Shown one piece after another: positions 17,617-26,284 of a stretch of DNA of 64,000 nucleotides. The stretch spans positions 4,124,501-4,188,500 of the forward strand of contig NZ_CP092418.1 in the NCBI RefSeq assembly GCF_023716485.1. The letters run 5' to 3'. The stretch's first letter is position 1. The number at the start of each line of letters is the position of its first letter. Source of the stretch: Microbulbifer variabilis. Its GTDB lineage: Bacteria; Pseudomonadota; Gammaproteobacteria; Pseudomonadales; Cellvibrionaceae. The notes under the pieces were generated by a model. The model saw nothing but the letters and a program-made list of their open reading frames with translations. It was not told the DNA's origin and made no database searches. A program made the position numbers and the translations under genes.

Positions 17617-19859
17617 TAGTGCACCTCCGAGGGCTTAAAGAAGCGTAGACGGTTGGCATTGCTCACCACGGTGAGCGAGGAAAGTGCCATAGCGGCACCT
17701 GCTACGATCGGGCTCAGCAACATGCCGGTGAGCGGAAATAGTACCCCTGCGGCGATGGGTATACCTAGGGTGTTATAAATAAAGGCTCCAAAAAGGTTCT
17801 GTTTGATATTGCCGAGAGTCGCCCGCGATAATTCCACCGCATTGGCGACTCCATGTAGGGAGGAACGCATCAGGGTGACATCGGCACTTTCGATAGCGAC
17901 ATCGGTACCGGCACCGATCGCAAAGCCCACATCAGCGCGAGCCAGTGCTGGGGCATCATTGATACCATCTCCCACCATGCCCACACGCGCACCGTCTTTC
18001 TGCAGTTGCGCCACTATGCGCTCTTTGTCTTCCGGCAATAACTCAGCGTGTACTTTATCGATTTTAAGATGGCGGGCAACGGCCTCGGCACTGGCTTGGT
18101 TATCACCAGTCAGCATCTCCAAGCGCAGGCCCAACTTACGCAAACGGGCTATGGCCGCTGCGGCATCATCCCTAATCGGATCAGCCACAGCGATAATTCC
18201 CTGCATTACACCATCCACTGCCGCATACATCACCGTACGCCCTGCCTCCGCCAGATTGTTGGCGCGGGCCTTCCAGTCACCCAGGGGAATATTTTCCCGC
18301 TGCATTAACTTACTGTTACCGAGCAGTATCTTTTTACCGGAAATAACCCCCATCACCCCATGTGCGGTAATGGCTTCGAAATCACTGGGCTTTTGTAGAT
18401 CAAGCTTTTTCTCATGGGCCGCAGTCACAACCGCCTCAGCCAGCGGATGCTCCGAGCCCTGTTCCAGGCTCGCCAGTAAACGCAGTAACTCATCGCTATC
18501 GCCTTCGCTCTCGATATCGGTGAGGCGTGGTGAGCCCTCGGTGAGCGTGCCGGTCTTATCCACAACCAGCACATCCAGATTGCAGGACTGCTGCAACGCC
18601 TTGCCGTTGCGCACCAGCACACCGTACTCCGCACCCTTACCCACGCCCACCATCACCGACATGGGCGTAGCCAGCCCCAGGGCGCAGGGGCAGGCAATAA
18701 TCAGCACCGAGGTAAGAACCACCAGCATATGGGCGGCGCGCGGATCCGGTCCCAGGTTGAACCAGACCAGTGCCGCCACCACAGCGATGATCATCACCAC
18801 CGGCACAAAAATGGCCGAGATTTTGTCTGCCAGGCGCGCAATGGGCACCCGAGAGCCCTGGGCGTTTTTGACCATCTCAATAATTTGTGCCAGGCGGGTG
18901 TCCGCCCCCACTTTTTCCGCCCGGAACAGCAAGCTGCCGTTCTTGTTCAGGGTGCCGGCAGCCAGATTGTCCCCCTCGCCCTTCTTCACCGGCACCGGCT
19001 CGCCGGTGAGCATGGATTCATCCACCAGGCTACCACCCTCCAGCACCATGCCATCCACCGGGATCTTTTCACCGGGGCGCACGCGCAACTGGTCACCGGC
19101 CTGAACCTGCTCAATCGGCAGATCCACTTCTTTACCGTCGCGCAGAACCCGCGCCGAGGTGTCCTGCAGCTCCAACAGTTTCTCCACCGCCGCACTGGTG
19201 CGCCCGCGAGCGCGCACTTCCAGTGCCTGGCCCAGGCTGATCAGGCCGATAATCATAGCGCTGGCCTCAAAGTACACATGGCGGGCTGCCTCCGGCAGCA
19301 GGTGGGGCACCAACACCACCAACATGGAAAAAAGCCAGGCCGTGCCGGTACCCAGGGCCACCAGGGTATCCATAGTGGCGCTGTGGTGGCGTAGCGCTTT
19401 CCAGGCCCCACTGAAAAATTGACCACCACAGAACACCAGAATCGCCAGGGTAATAAGCCCCATGACGCCCCAAGCCAGCTGATCTGCGAAGCTGTTGACG
19501 GACATCTTATCGGTGATCAGGCCCCAGGCCATCAACGGCAGGCCCACACCCAGGGCAATAGCGGAGCGCCACAGCAACTGGTGATAGTGGCGCTCTTCCT
19601 GGGCACGCTGCTCTTCGCGCCGCTGGCGCTCGCTACTCTTGGCCACCTCGGCGTCATAACCCGCCTGGCGCACCGCCTCGATGCAACTTTGCGGCGCCGC
19701 CGCGCCCTGCACCTTAAGGGTTTTATCGGCCAGGTTTATGCGGGCATCCTGCACCCCCGCAACACCCTGCACGGCGCTTTCAATCTTATTCACACAGCCG
19801 GCACAGCTCACGCCACTGAGGCGGAATAGTGTCTGCGCTGCTTGCTGTTCTCTCGCCAT
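17616..19859 (-). CDS. copA: Copper-exporting P1B-type ATPase CopA
   Basis: 747 residues from the ATG at 19859. In order: one heavy-metal-associated domain with SCAGC (C19, C22), membrane helices, TGE in the actuator domain ([11 protein letters not shown]), the copper channel motif CPC ([13 protein letters not shown]), the phosphorylation site DKTGTLT, the HP motif ([12 protein letters not shown]) and [11 protein letters not shown], then two last helices. It pumps Cu(I) out of the cytoplasm. A start further upstream (19922) would lie within the promoter, so the ATG at 19859, preceded by GGGAG seven bases away, is chosen. The cupredoxin gene follows with a one-base overlap. Confidence 0.95.
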   Translation of the reverse strand: MAREQQAAQTLFRLSGVSCAGCVNKIESAVQGVAGVQDARINLADKTLKVQGAAAPQSCIEAVRQAGYDAEVAKSSERQRREEQRAQEERHYHQLLWRSAIALGVGLPLMAWGLITDKMSVNSFADQLAWGVMGLITLAILVFCGGQFFSGAWKALRHHSATMDTLVALGTGTAWLFSMLVVLVPHLLPEAARHVYFEASAMIIGLISLGQALEVRARGRTSAAVEKLLELQDTSARVLRDGKEVDLPIEQVQAGDQLRVRPGEKIPVDGMVLEGGSLVDESMLTGEPVPVKKGEGDNLAAGTLNKNGSLLFRAEKVGADTRLAQIIEMVKNAQGSRVPIARLADKISAIFVPVVMIIAVVAALVWFNLGPDPRAAHMLVVLTSVLIIACPCALGLATPMSVMVGVGKGAEYGVLVRNGKALQQSCNLDVLVVDKTGTLTEGSPRLTDIESEGDSDELLRLLASLEQGSEHPLAEAVVTAAHEKKLDLQKPSDFEAITAHGVMGVISGKKILLGNSKLMQRENIPLGDWKARANNLAEAGRTVMYAAVDGVMQGIIAVADPIRDDAAAAIARLRKLGLRLEMLTGDNQASAEAVARHLKIDKVHAELLPEDKERIVAQLQKDGARVGMVGDGINDAPALARADVGFAIGAGTDVAIESADVTLMRSSLHGVANAVELSRATLGNIKQNLFGAFIYNTLGIPIAAGVLFPLTGMLLSPIVAGAAMALSSLTVVSNANRLRFFKPSEVH

Positions 19860-19891
19860 AATGCTCTCCCGCAATACCGTTTCTGGCGACA

Positions 19892-19922
19892 AAGTTACAA
19901 CCTTACCCCAAGGGTAAGGCAA
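19892..19922 (-). promoter_or_regulatory. CueR/MerR-type promoter of copA
   Basis: On the minus strand TTGCCT (19922-19917) and TAACTT (19897-19892) are separated by exactly 19 bases, the overlong spacer of MerR-family promoters. Between them lies a perfect dyad, CCTTACCC-CAA-GGGTAAGG (19901-19919). This is the expected operator of a Cu(I)-sensing CueR. No cueR gene lies in the window. Confidence 0.85.
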
Positions 19923-20075
19923 CGGGTTACAGCCATAATTTTCCCTGCCCTATTTCCGGGTCGCCATTATTCAGCTTAGCGGCTGGACTGGCGCGCCTTG
20001 CTCTGGCAAAAGCAGGCTATAAAGAGCCACTGTAAAGGCCGCGCAAGCCCCACGCCGGAGTGTTATTATCGCGCC

Positions 20076-21407
20076 ATGAAACACCCCCTGCTCCCCGAAA
20101 GACCCCTGAGTATCTCCCCGACTCTGGCCTCAACTGTTGGCCTGGAGGAAGCGGTATTGCTCACCGCCCTGGGCGACCTGATACCTTTCCTGCCCGCGGA
20201 GCCCTACGCTGGGCGGGACTGGTTTACCGCCACCGGCGAGCAACTTTATCTGCTTCTGCCGTTCTGGCAGGCAGCAGATATCCAGCGGGTAGCCACCAGC
20301 CTGCGCAATCAGGGCGCCCTGATGCTGGGCGCAGCTCCTTTCGGTAGCAGTGAAGTCCTCAAGTTCACCCTGCCCAGTGAACACCGCCGCCCTACAGCCC
20401 TGGCTCAAACCCCGGCACCGAGCCGCACCCCGGCACCAGCCAATCGCAGTGCCAACACCATTGCCCCCAGCTGGCAGCCAGATGCCGAAACTATGGCGCG
20501 CATCAGCCAGCTCGGTATCCCGGAACACTTTGTGCGGGAGCAGTTACCGGAGTTTGTCACCTACTGGCGCGAACGGGCCGAGCCACGCCACTCCTTTGGC
20601 TCACTGTTCCTGCGCCAGGTAAAGAGCAAATGGGAAGCCTTTCGTGCTACTGCCCAGCGCAAGCAGGCCCTGCCGGATAACTGGCAACCGAACAACGACA
20701 CCCTGCGCAAACTGGCCGACGAGGGGGTACCCAGTACATTTGTCAGCCGCGGCCTACAGCGCTTCCTCGACTACCACCGTTCCAGCGGCAAGCAATCCAT
20801 TTCTTGGGATCTGGAATTCAATGACTGGATCATGGAAGACTGGGAGAAACAGGAAACTCCATTTATTGAAAAGCGCAAACCCACTGCTATGACGCGCGAC
20901 TGGCAACCCAGTGAACATACCTGGGAACAACTACAGCGCCTGGCAATCAACCCGCGCTTTGCCGCCGAACTGCTGCCGGAATTTATTTACAAGTGGACAG
21001 AGCGCGGTGGCCACAGCGCGCGCTGGGGCGAGCTGTTTATTGAGTACGCTCGCGAGGAATGGGCCTACTACTGCCAGGGTATTGAGAAAAACCCGGTAGC
21101 CAAACCCATAGCGCGCAACTGGCAGCCCGGCGGCGACTGCCTGAGCCACCTGGTGAACCAGTGCGAGATAGAGCGTGACTTCGCCCTATCACTGGTGCCG
21201 GAATTTATTATTTACTGGCGCGGCCAAAACGCCGCGCGCAAAAGCTGGGACGCCGTATTTGTGCGTCACGCTCGCCATCAATGGGCAGAGCGCAACAAGT
21301 TGGCAATAGGAAACTCTTATGGCAATCCACAAGACGCCCACAACAGCGCAAACCAGCGCACCCGCGACCGCTCAATCGGCGACATACTCACAGACACAAA
21401 CTGGTAA
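20076..21407 (+). CDS. DnaT-like protein with four tandem ssDNA-binding domains
   Basis: 443 residues from the ATG at 20076 (an in-frame TTG/other start at 19998 is unlikely). Residues 1-100 look like a winged-helix replication-initiator domain (SISPTLASTVGLEEAVLLTALGDL). Then come four copies of the DnaT C-terminal domain, each beginning W-Q-P, with a middle FVREQLPEF-like helix and ending in a W-containing helix: SWQPDAETMARIS, NWQPNNDTLRKLA, DWQPSEHTWEQLQ and NWQPGGDCLSHLV. E. coli DnaT has only one such domain. It probably binds single-stranded DNA and helps load replicative helicase. Its last 89 bases overlap the next gene, a P-like loader. Confidence 0.85.
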   Translation: MKHPLLPERPLSISPTLASTVGLEEAVLLTALGDLIPFLPAEPYAGRDWFTATGEQLYLLLPFWQAADIQRVATSLRNQGALMLGAAPFGSSEVLKFTLPSEHRRPTALAQTPAPSRTPAPANRSANTIAPSWQPDAETMARISQLGIPEHFVREQLPEFVTYWRERAEPRHSFGSLFLRQVKSKWEAFRATAQRKQALPDNWQPNNDTLRKLADEGVPSTFVSRGLQRFLDYHRSSGKQSISWDLEFNDWIMEDWEKQETPFIEKRKPTAMTRDWQPSEHTWEQLQRLAINPRFAAELLPEFIYKWTERGGHSARWGELFIEYAREEWAYYCQGIEKNPVAKPIARNWQPGGDCLSHLVNQCEIERDFALSLVPEFIIYWRGQNAARKSWDAVFVRHARHQWAERNKLAIGNSYGNPQDAHNSANQRTRDRSIGDILTDTNW

Positions 21408-21984
21408 TGCACAAGATCAGGAACTACTGAACGAAAAAAAGCGCGCGATTAACGAAGTCTTCGCGTTGTTTAAACTGAATTACCACAACCAGTTCAGTGC
21501 CGCATTTCCGGATACCGAAACCCTGCATCACGCAAAACGCCTGTGGCTCGAAGCGCTGGCCGCTTTTGAAGCCCAGGATATTATGCAGGGCGCAAAGCGC
21601 GCGATACTGCAGAGCGAATACCTGCCCACAGTTCACAAAATGCTGCAGCTCTGTGCCGCCGGCGAAAGCGGCCTGCCAGAAGCCCGCTCCGCCTACCGCG
21701 AAGCCTGCAATGCGCCCAGCCCCAAAACCAATCACAATTGGAGTCACCCAGCGGTTTACCATGCTGGGCGTGAATCCAACTGGTATTTTCTCTCCAACAA
21801 CCCAGAATCTATCGCCTACCCGGTATTTGCAGAGCACTACCGCAAGCTTTGTGCGCGCGTACTGGAAGGAGAAAAACTCGGTGCCCCGGAACAGTTAAAG
21901 CTGGAAGAAGACCCCGGTACTCCACTCTCCAAAGAAGAAAATGCGCAAAAGATGGCAGCCCTTCGGGCTGAATTAGGTATTTAA
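21319..21984 (+). CDS. Phage-lambda-P-like helicase loader
   Basis: 221 residues of the replication protein P family (PF06992): after a Thr/Gln/Ala-rich linker comes KKRAINEVFALFKLNYHNQFSAAFPDTETLHHAKRLWLEAL, then AKRAILQSEYLPTVHKMLQLC, the conserved core. In lambda, P delivers DnaB helicase to the replication initiator. The ATG at 21319 lies inside the end of the DnaT-like gene in another frame (89-base overlap), with AGGAA eight bases upstream, so the two are translationally coupled. No integrase or other phage genes are near; this appears to be a chromosomal primosome module. Confidence 0.85.
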   Translation: MAIHKTPTTAQTSAPATAQSATYSQTQTGNAQDQELLNEKKRAINEVFALFKLNYHNQFSAAFPDTETLHHAKRLWLEALAAFEAQDIMQGAKRAILQSEYLPTVHKMLQLCAAGESGLPEARSAYREACNAPSPKTNHNWSHPAVYHAGRESNWYFLSNNPESIAYPVFAEHYRKLCARVLEGEKLGAPEQLKLEEDPGTPLSKEENAQKMAALRAELGI

Positions 21985-23166
21985 ATTTACTTTGTCCGGC
22001 GCTTAGGAATACCCTGAGCGCCCTCCTCTAAACTCTCCCCACATACTCTCCTAAAATAGAACCGAATCTACTGGCCAGGCCGATCGTTTTTTATCGAGCC
22101 ATGCTCAAAAGTAGAACATCCTCAAGAATTTAAATTATCTTAAAACTATTCGCTATCATGAGTTCGATTTAAATAATCACCTCTCTGACATGCATGATCG
22201 AACCATTTAGATAAAAAATTGATTCAATGTTGTTTTAGGGGAGTTGATACTAAATTAATCCCTTAGTGGCGGACTGGATACTCATTGTCTAGCTGATCAC
22301 TATATAAAGATTATTTCAACTAAGTTTGTGAATGATGATACAGAGCTGCTTTTCATTGAAAATGATTAAATCTATTTATTAACTCATGGCAGTGCCCACA
22401 GAGGTGTGGATGCTGAATAAATGTAGAGTTTGGCTTGATTCAGAAGAAAAATTGTAGGAATTAGCTCCCTAAAAAAAACCTTGATAATACTGACTTCATA
22501 GCCTGCACAACCCATCGGCTACAGTTCTTTACCTCAAGTCTCAAGGAAAAATATTGTTGAGCATATTAAAGAAATTTAGAAAAAACGATAGAATGTTTTG
22601 CTTCTGGGTAGGAACTCCAACGGCAATTTACAATAATACTTTTGACATCAGTTGTAAAAAAAACATTAGAACAGAAATTAAATCTAATATTTAATGATAC
22701 TCAGCAAGAACTTTGCTGCTCACATGATTGCTCATGGAATGACTTAGGAAAACCATATAATCTATTAAAACCGATATTAGACAAAAGAAGAACTAAAAAA
22801 TCGAGTATTCAGAGGCATTTATTCCACTAGATATTGAGTATCAAAAGTTGAAATTAAATATATTCAATACAAAATTTCTGAAGGTTAGTTCACACCCACA
22901 ATTAAGTCACGATACTGAGTTACTTGGTAAAAAACGTCACTGGCCAACACTTTCAAACACAGATGATTCTGAATTGCGTATTTTAAGAAGCAATGAATCA
23001 CTTTTTTATGATGATTGTGAACTTTATACTTATTGTAAATTATTGGTAGCCATAAAAGAGGCTAATATACATGGATTACTGCTATGGGTTAGTTAACCTG
23101 ATATCCTTTTAATCAACTTATCTTCTTCGGTAGCATCATTTATATTTAAGAAAGGGAGGTCACTTT
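21985..23166. other. AT-rich stretch with decayed coding DNA
   Basis: No complete gene. Between about 22560 and 23096 three coding-like pieces lie in two frames with breaks at A-rich homopolymers: one up to about 22650, ending at an A8 run; one at 22642-22830; and one continuing across about 22800-23096. Several shorter remnants occur upstream, from about 22140. No family could be recognised. Confidence 0.5.
22570..23096 (+). pseudogene. Unidentified gene broken by frameshifts
   Basis: Successive segments (MFCFWVGTPTAIYNNTFDIS; KKTLEQKLNLIFNDTQQELCCSHDCSWNDL; IEYSEAFIPLDIEYQKLKLNIFNTKFLKV) read smoothly in different frames, with changes at A8 near 22655 and A6 near 22795. The final 82 residues run to a stop at 23096. 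Composition and amino-acid use look protein-like, but I do not recognise the family. It could be one frameshifted gene or two small genes. Confidence 0.4.
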
Positions 23167-24270
23167 ATGACCAATCGTCGTAATTTCGTTAAGGTTCTAG
23201 GTACTTTTACTGCAGCCTCTCTACTGAATGGCACCAAGGAGTCATTTGCAGTAATGAATAGTAAAAGTACTTGGTACATGCCAGATGAGGGTGAGCCTCA
23301 CCTGCGTACTTGGATGGCCTTTGGTGCAAGCCGCAAAATTTGGGGACGGAAACTCCTTAGGGAAGTCCAGCAGAATTTGGCAACAATTGCGCTGACGATT
23401 GCGGAGTACGAGCCCGTTTCAATGCTGGTTCGACAAGCAGATCTCCCACTTGCCCGGCGACTAATGGGAGATAAGATCGAACTAGTTGTTTGCCCTCTAG
23501 ATGACTTGTGGATACGTGATACAGGCCCCGTTTTTATTGTAAATGAAAACGGTGATAAAGCGGCTATTGACTTCAACTTCAATGGTTGGGGAGAAAAGCA
23601 GGATTTTGATAATGATGCAGAAGTTGCTGCATTCACTGCTCAGTCGGCCGGTGTACCCAGTATCCAAACTAACCTGATACTCGAAGGCGGCGGGATAGAG
23701 GTTGATGGGTATGGTACCGCGATCATAACCGAGAGTTGTGTGCTCAACGATAACCGTAACCCAGGTGTTAGTAAGCAACAATGCGAACGGGAATTAAAGC
23801 AGCTTCTTGGTCTAGAGAAAATTATCTGGTTACCTGGCATTAAAGATATGGATATCACTGACGGACATACAGATTTTTATGCCCGTTTCGTACACCCAGG
23901 TGTAGTTGTTGCCGGCTTTGATCCCGATCCCAACTCTTTCGATCACGCCGTAACAAAGCGGCATCTTGAGATTCTACGCTCTGTAACGGATGCCAGTGGC
24001 CGCGAACTAGAAGTTATTGTATTAGAGGCACCTTCAATAATTCGAGAGCGGTTTGACAACAGGGATTTCGCCGCTGGATATATTAACTTCTATGTTTGCA
24101 ATGGCGCGGTCATAGCACCTGAGTTCGGCGATCACTATGCAGATGCCTCAGCCAAGCGAAAATTACAAAGAGCATTTCCTAATCGCGATATTATACAAAT
24201 CAATATTGATGGCATAGCAGCCGGTGGTGGAGGTATACATTGTACAACCCAACAGGAACCGGAAATTTAA
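23167..24270 (+). CDS. Agmatine-deiminase-family protein with a Tat-like signal
   Basis: 367 residues. A strong ribosome site AGGGAGGT ends six bases before the ATG. The N-terminus TNRRNFVKVLGTFTAASLL is a Tat-type signal, unusual for this family. The PAD/agmatine deiminase core (PF04371) has all its landmarks: DDLWIRDTGP, NFNGWGEK, LEGGGIEVDGYGT, DGHTDFYARF, and the catalytic Cys in GGGGIHCTTQQEP at the end. Cytoplasmic relatives convert agmatine to N-carbamoylputrescine; the same fold also includes peptidylarginine deiminases of Porphyromonas type. The export signal suggests an extracytoplasmic substrate. Confidence 0.88.
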   Translation: MTNRRNFVKVLGTFTAASLLNGTKESFAVMNSKSTWYMPDEGEPHLRTWMAFGASRKIWGRKLLREVQQNLATIALTIAEYEPVSMLVRQADLPLARRLMGDKIELVVCPLDDLWIRDTGPVFIVNENGDKAAIDFNFNGWGEKQDFDNDAEVAAFTAQSAGVPSIQTNLILEGGGIEVDGYGTAIITESCVLNDNRNPGVSKQQCERELKQLLGLEKIIWLPGIKDMDITDGHTDFYARFVHPGVVVAGFDPDPNSFDHAVTKRHLEILRSVTDASGRELEVIVLEAPSIIRERFDNRDFAAGYINFYVCNGAVIAPEFGDHYADASAKRKLQRAFPNRDIIQINIDGIAAGGGGIHCTTQQEPEI

Positions 24271-24590
24271 CTGCTCTTAACTTAAAGTGATTAACGGAGA
24301 TTTAATATATCTAAATACTTGCTACCTTAGATATTCGCCATAAAGAAGTGTGTATTTATTTTGAGTATATTTGAGCAGCAATAATTTTGCCTATAAATAC
24401 ATTGACTGCATAAATATCCATGAAAAATAGAAATTACAAATAATTACATTTCTATAGTAAAACATCCTTCTTTCAAGAATCTATAGCAAGATAACAGTCT
24501 TACCATAATGATTGATCATATTCTTTATAAAAGAGACAATTCAGCTATAAAGCTCCCCCAAGATTGGAAAACAATAAGGATATATTGTTT
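24271..24590. other. Intergenic region
   Basis: AT-rich, 320 bases; nothing recognisable apart from the start region of the serine hydrolase gene. Confidence 0.5.
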
Positions 24591-25694
24591 ATGAATTATA
24601 CGCTTCGATTACTAACTAGACTACGCTTAACAATTCTAGCTGTTGTTATGATATCCTTCAGCTTTCCAGCATATGCAGACTCTGTGGATAAGCTGATCAA
24701 AAGCATCATGGATAAGCGCCAAATCCCTGGTCTCCAATTGGCCATCGTTAAAAACGGTGAAATAATCAAACTTGGAAATTATGGGTTATCTAATTTACAA
24801 GACAATGTGCCGGTAAGATCCAACACTGTATTTCCAATTAACTCAATGACTAAGGCGTTTACGGGTGTTGCATTGCTACAGCTCGCAGAGCAAGGACGCC
24901 TTTCCTTAGATGATGAGATTGGCAAACACCTTACTGACTTACCTGCCAACTGGAAGTCAATAAAGATAAAACATTTAATGGCACACACTTCTGGGCTGCC
25001 CAATATTTTCAGTGGTTACCTTGCTGATTTGGTTGTTCGTGGCAATCCAGATGCTGCATGGAACAAAGTAAAAGAGTTACCTTTAAAATCTGAAGTAAAC
25101 ACACAGTTTAGTTATAATCAGACGGGTTATGTTATTATCGGTAAAATAATCGATAAATACGTACAAGGCGGCTTCCCAAAATTTATTATCGATAATCAGC
25201 TTAAAATCGCCAATATGAAATTAACAGCTGATGCCGGCTTTGAACACATGACGCGTCCTATTAGCAATCATGCAAGGCAATATCTCTACGATTCCGATAA
25301 GGGCCAGCACAAAAATAACTACGTTGAATTCCCTTACATATTACAAAGTGCAGCTGGCATGAATTCAACAGCAACAGAAATTGCGCAATATCTTATTGCC
25401 TTGCAGTCTAAAAAGCTGCTCAAAAACCTCCATTCTCTTTGGACACCGATCACTTTAAAGAATGGCCAAACTGCTGGGTTTAATCATGTAGAGAATGGTT
25501 ATGCTATTGGATGGCAAGTTATCGATCGGGAACATCACCGTGCAGTTAGTGCGAGCGGCGGAAATGCGGCAACTATGATTCACTATCCGGAGGATAAACT
25601 ATCCATAGTTGTTCTTACAAATTTAATTGGCGGATTGCCAATCCAGTTTGTAGATAAAATTGCAGCTGAATATATTCCTGAATTTAAGCTTTAA
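24591..25694 (+). CDS. Exported class C beta-lactamase-like serine hydrolase
   Basis: 367 residues from the ATG at 24591, preceded by AAGGA 12 bases away; a TTG at 24564 is less likely. The signal peptide ends at AYA-D. The beta-lactamase/DD-peptidase (PF00144) landmarks are S85-M-T-K88, the tyrosine motif YNQTGY about residue 180, and ASGGNAATM near 330 in place of the third KTG-type motif. This pattern fits non-beta-lactamase members (esterases, D-aminopeptidases, EstB-like) better than true AmpC. The substrate is unknown. Confidence 0.85.
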   Translation: MNYTLRLLTRLRLTILAVVMISFSFPAYADSVDKLIKSIMDKRQIPGLQLAIVKNGEIIKLGNYGLSNLQDNVPVRSNTVFPINSMTKAFTGVALLQLAEQGRLSLDDEIGKHLTDLPANWKSIKIKHLMAHTSGLPNIFSGYLADLVVRGNPDAAWNKVKELPLKSEVNTQFSYNQTGYVIIGKIIDKYVQGGFPKFIIDNQLKIANMKLTADAGFEHMTRPISNHARQYLYDSDKGQHKNNYVEFPYILQSAAGMNSTATEIAQYLIALQSKKLLKNLHSLWTPITLKNGQTAGFNHVENGYAIGWQVIDREHHRAVSASGGNAATMIHYPEDKLSIVVLTNLIGGLPIQFVDKIAAEYIPEFKL

Positions 25695-26284
25695 AGTCGC
25701 AGGGGCAGTTAGTAGCTGGGATTTTAAAGAGCTGGTTAATAAGCAAACATATCACCTATACAAAACCTGTCCCAACAATTAATCCATTAATAAGTCAAAA
25801 ATCATTATCGGGGATGCAGCGGAGCCTCTAAATAATTCCTTAATGCCTCTGCGAGCCTTAGGGATTACAGAGGTTAGCCGCGGATAGTACTAACCCTCTG
25901 TAAGAGCTGGAACGTGGCAGATATGGCCTGCCCCTCAAGGGTTTCAGAGCGATTTACATTTGGTATTGCAACTTCTTGGAAATTCTAGGTATTCCTGCAA
26001 AGCAGCATTTTGATTGAAAACTACTCTGAAGGCCAGAGGAATCGCGGAATTATTCAGAGATCCCCTAGATTTAATCTTTCACCAAATTTTGTTTTTTTGG
26101 CTCAGATGGAAAATTTAATCAAAATCACTATAACCAATAACGCTAGATCATAGCTTGGAGCAGGAAATATAAAAAACAATTTTTATTATGTATATCAGGT
26201 TTATAGCAAAGACGAACCCCGATATTTTTCATAGCAATTCTATAGAAAATTCCAACAGAGTTTTGTCACAATAAATATAAATGG
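25695..26284. other. Intergenic region containing a MITE-like element
   Basis: No gene recognised in 590 bases. Most of it is accounted for by the element at 25821-26064. Confidence 0.5.
25821..26064. mobile_element. Possible MITE or deleted insertion sequence
   Basis: The ends are inverted repeats: GGAGCCTCTAAATAATTCC at 25821-25839 pairs with 26046-26064 at 15 of 19 positions, and similarity continues inward for another dozen bases (CCTCTG shared). The interior has no open transposase frame but contains a strong hairpin, 25865-25877 with 25890-25903. No target duplication was found, so this is a tentative call. Confidence 0.45.

Noticed and set aside
17803..19104. 433-residue reading frame on the plus strand
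   Set aside because: It lies antisense to the copA ATPase, is rich in Ser, Arg and Ala as expected of a shadow frame, and has no recognisable domain.
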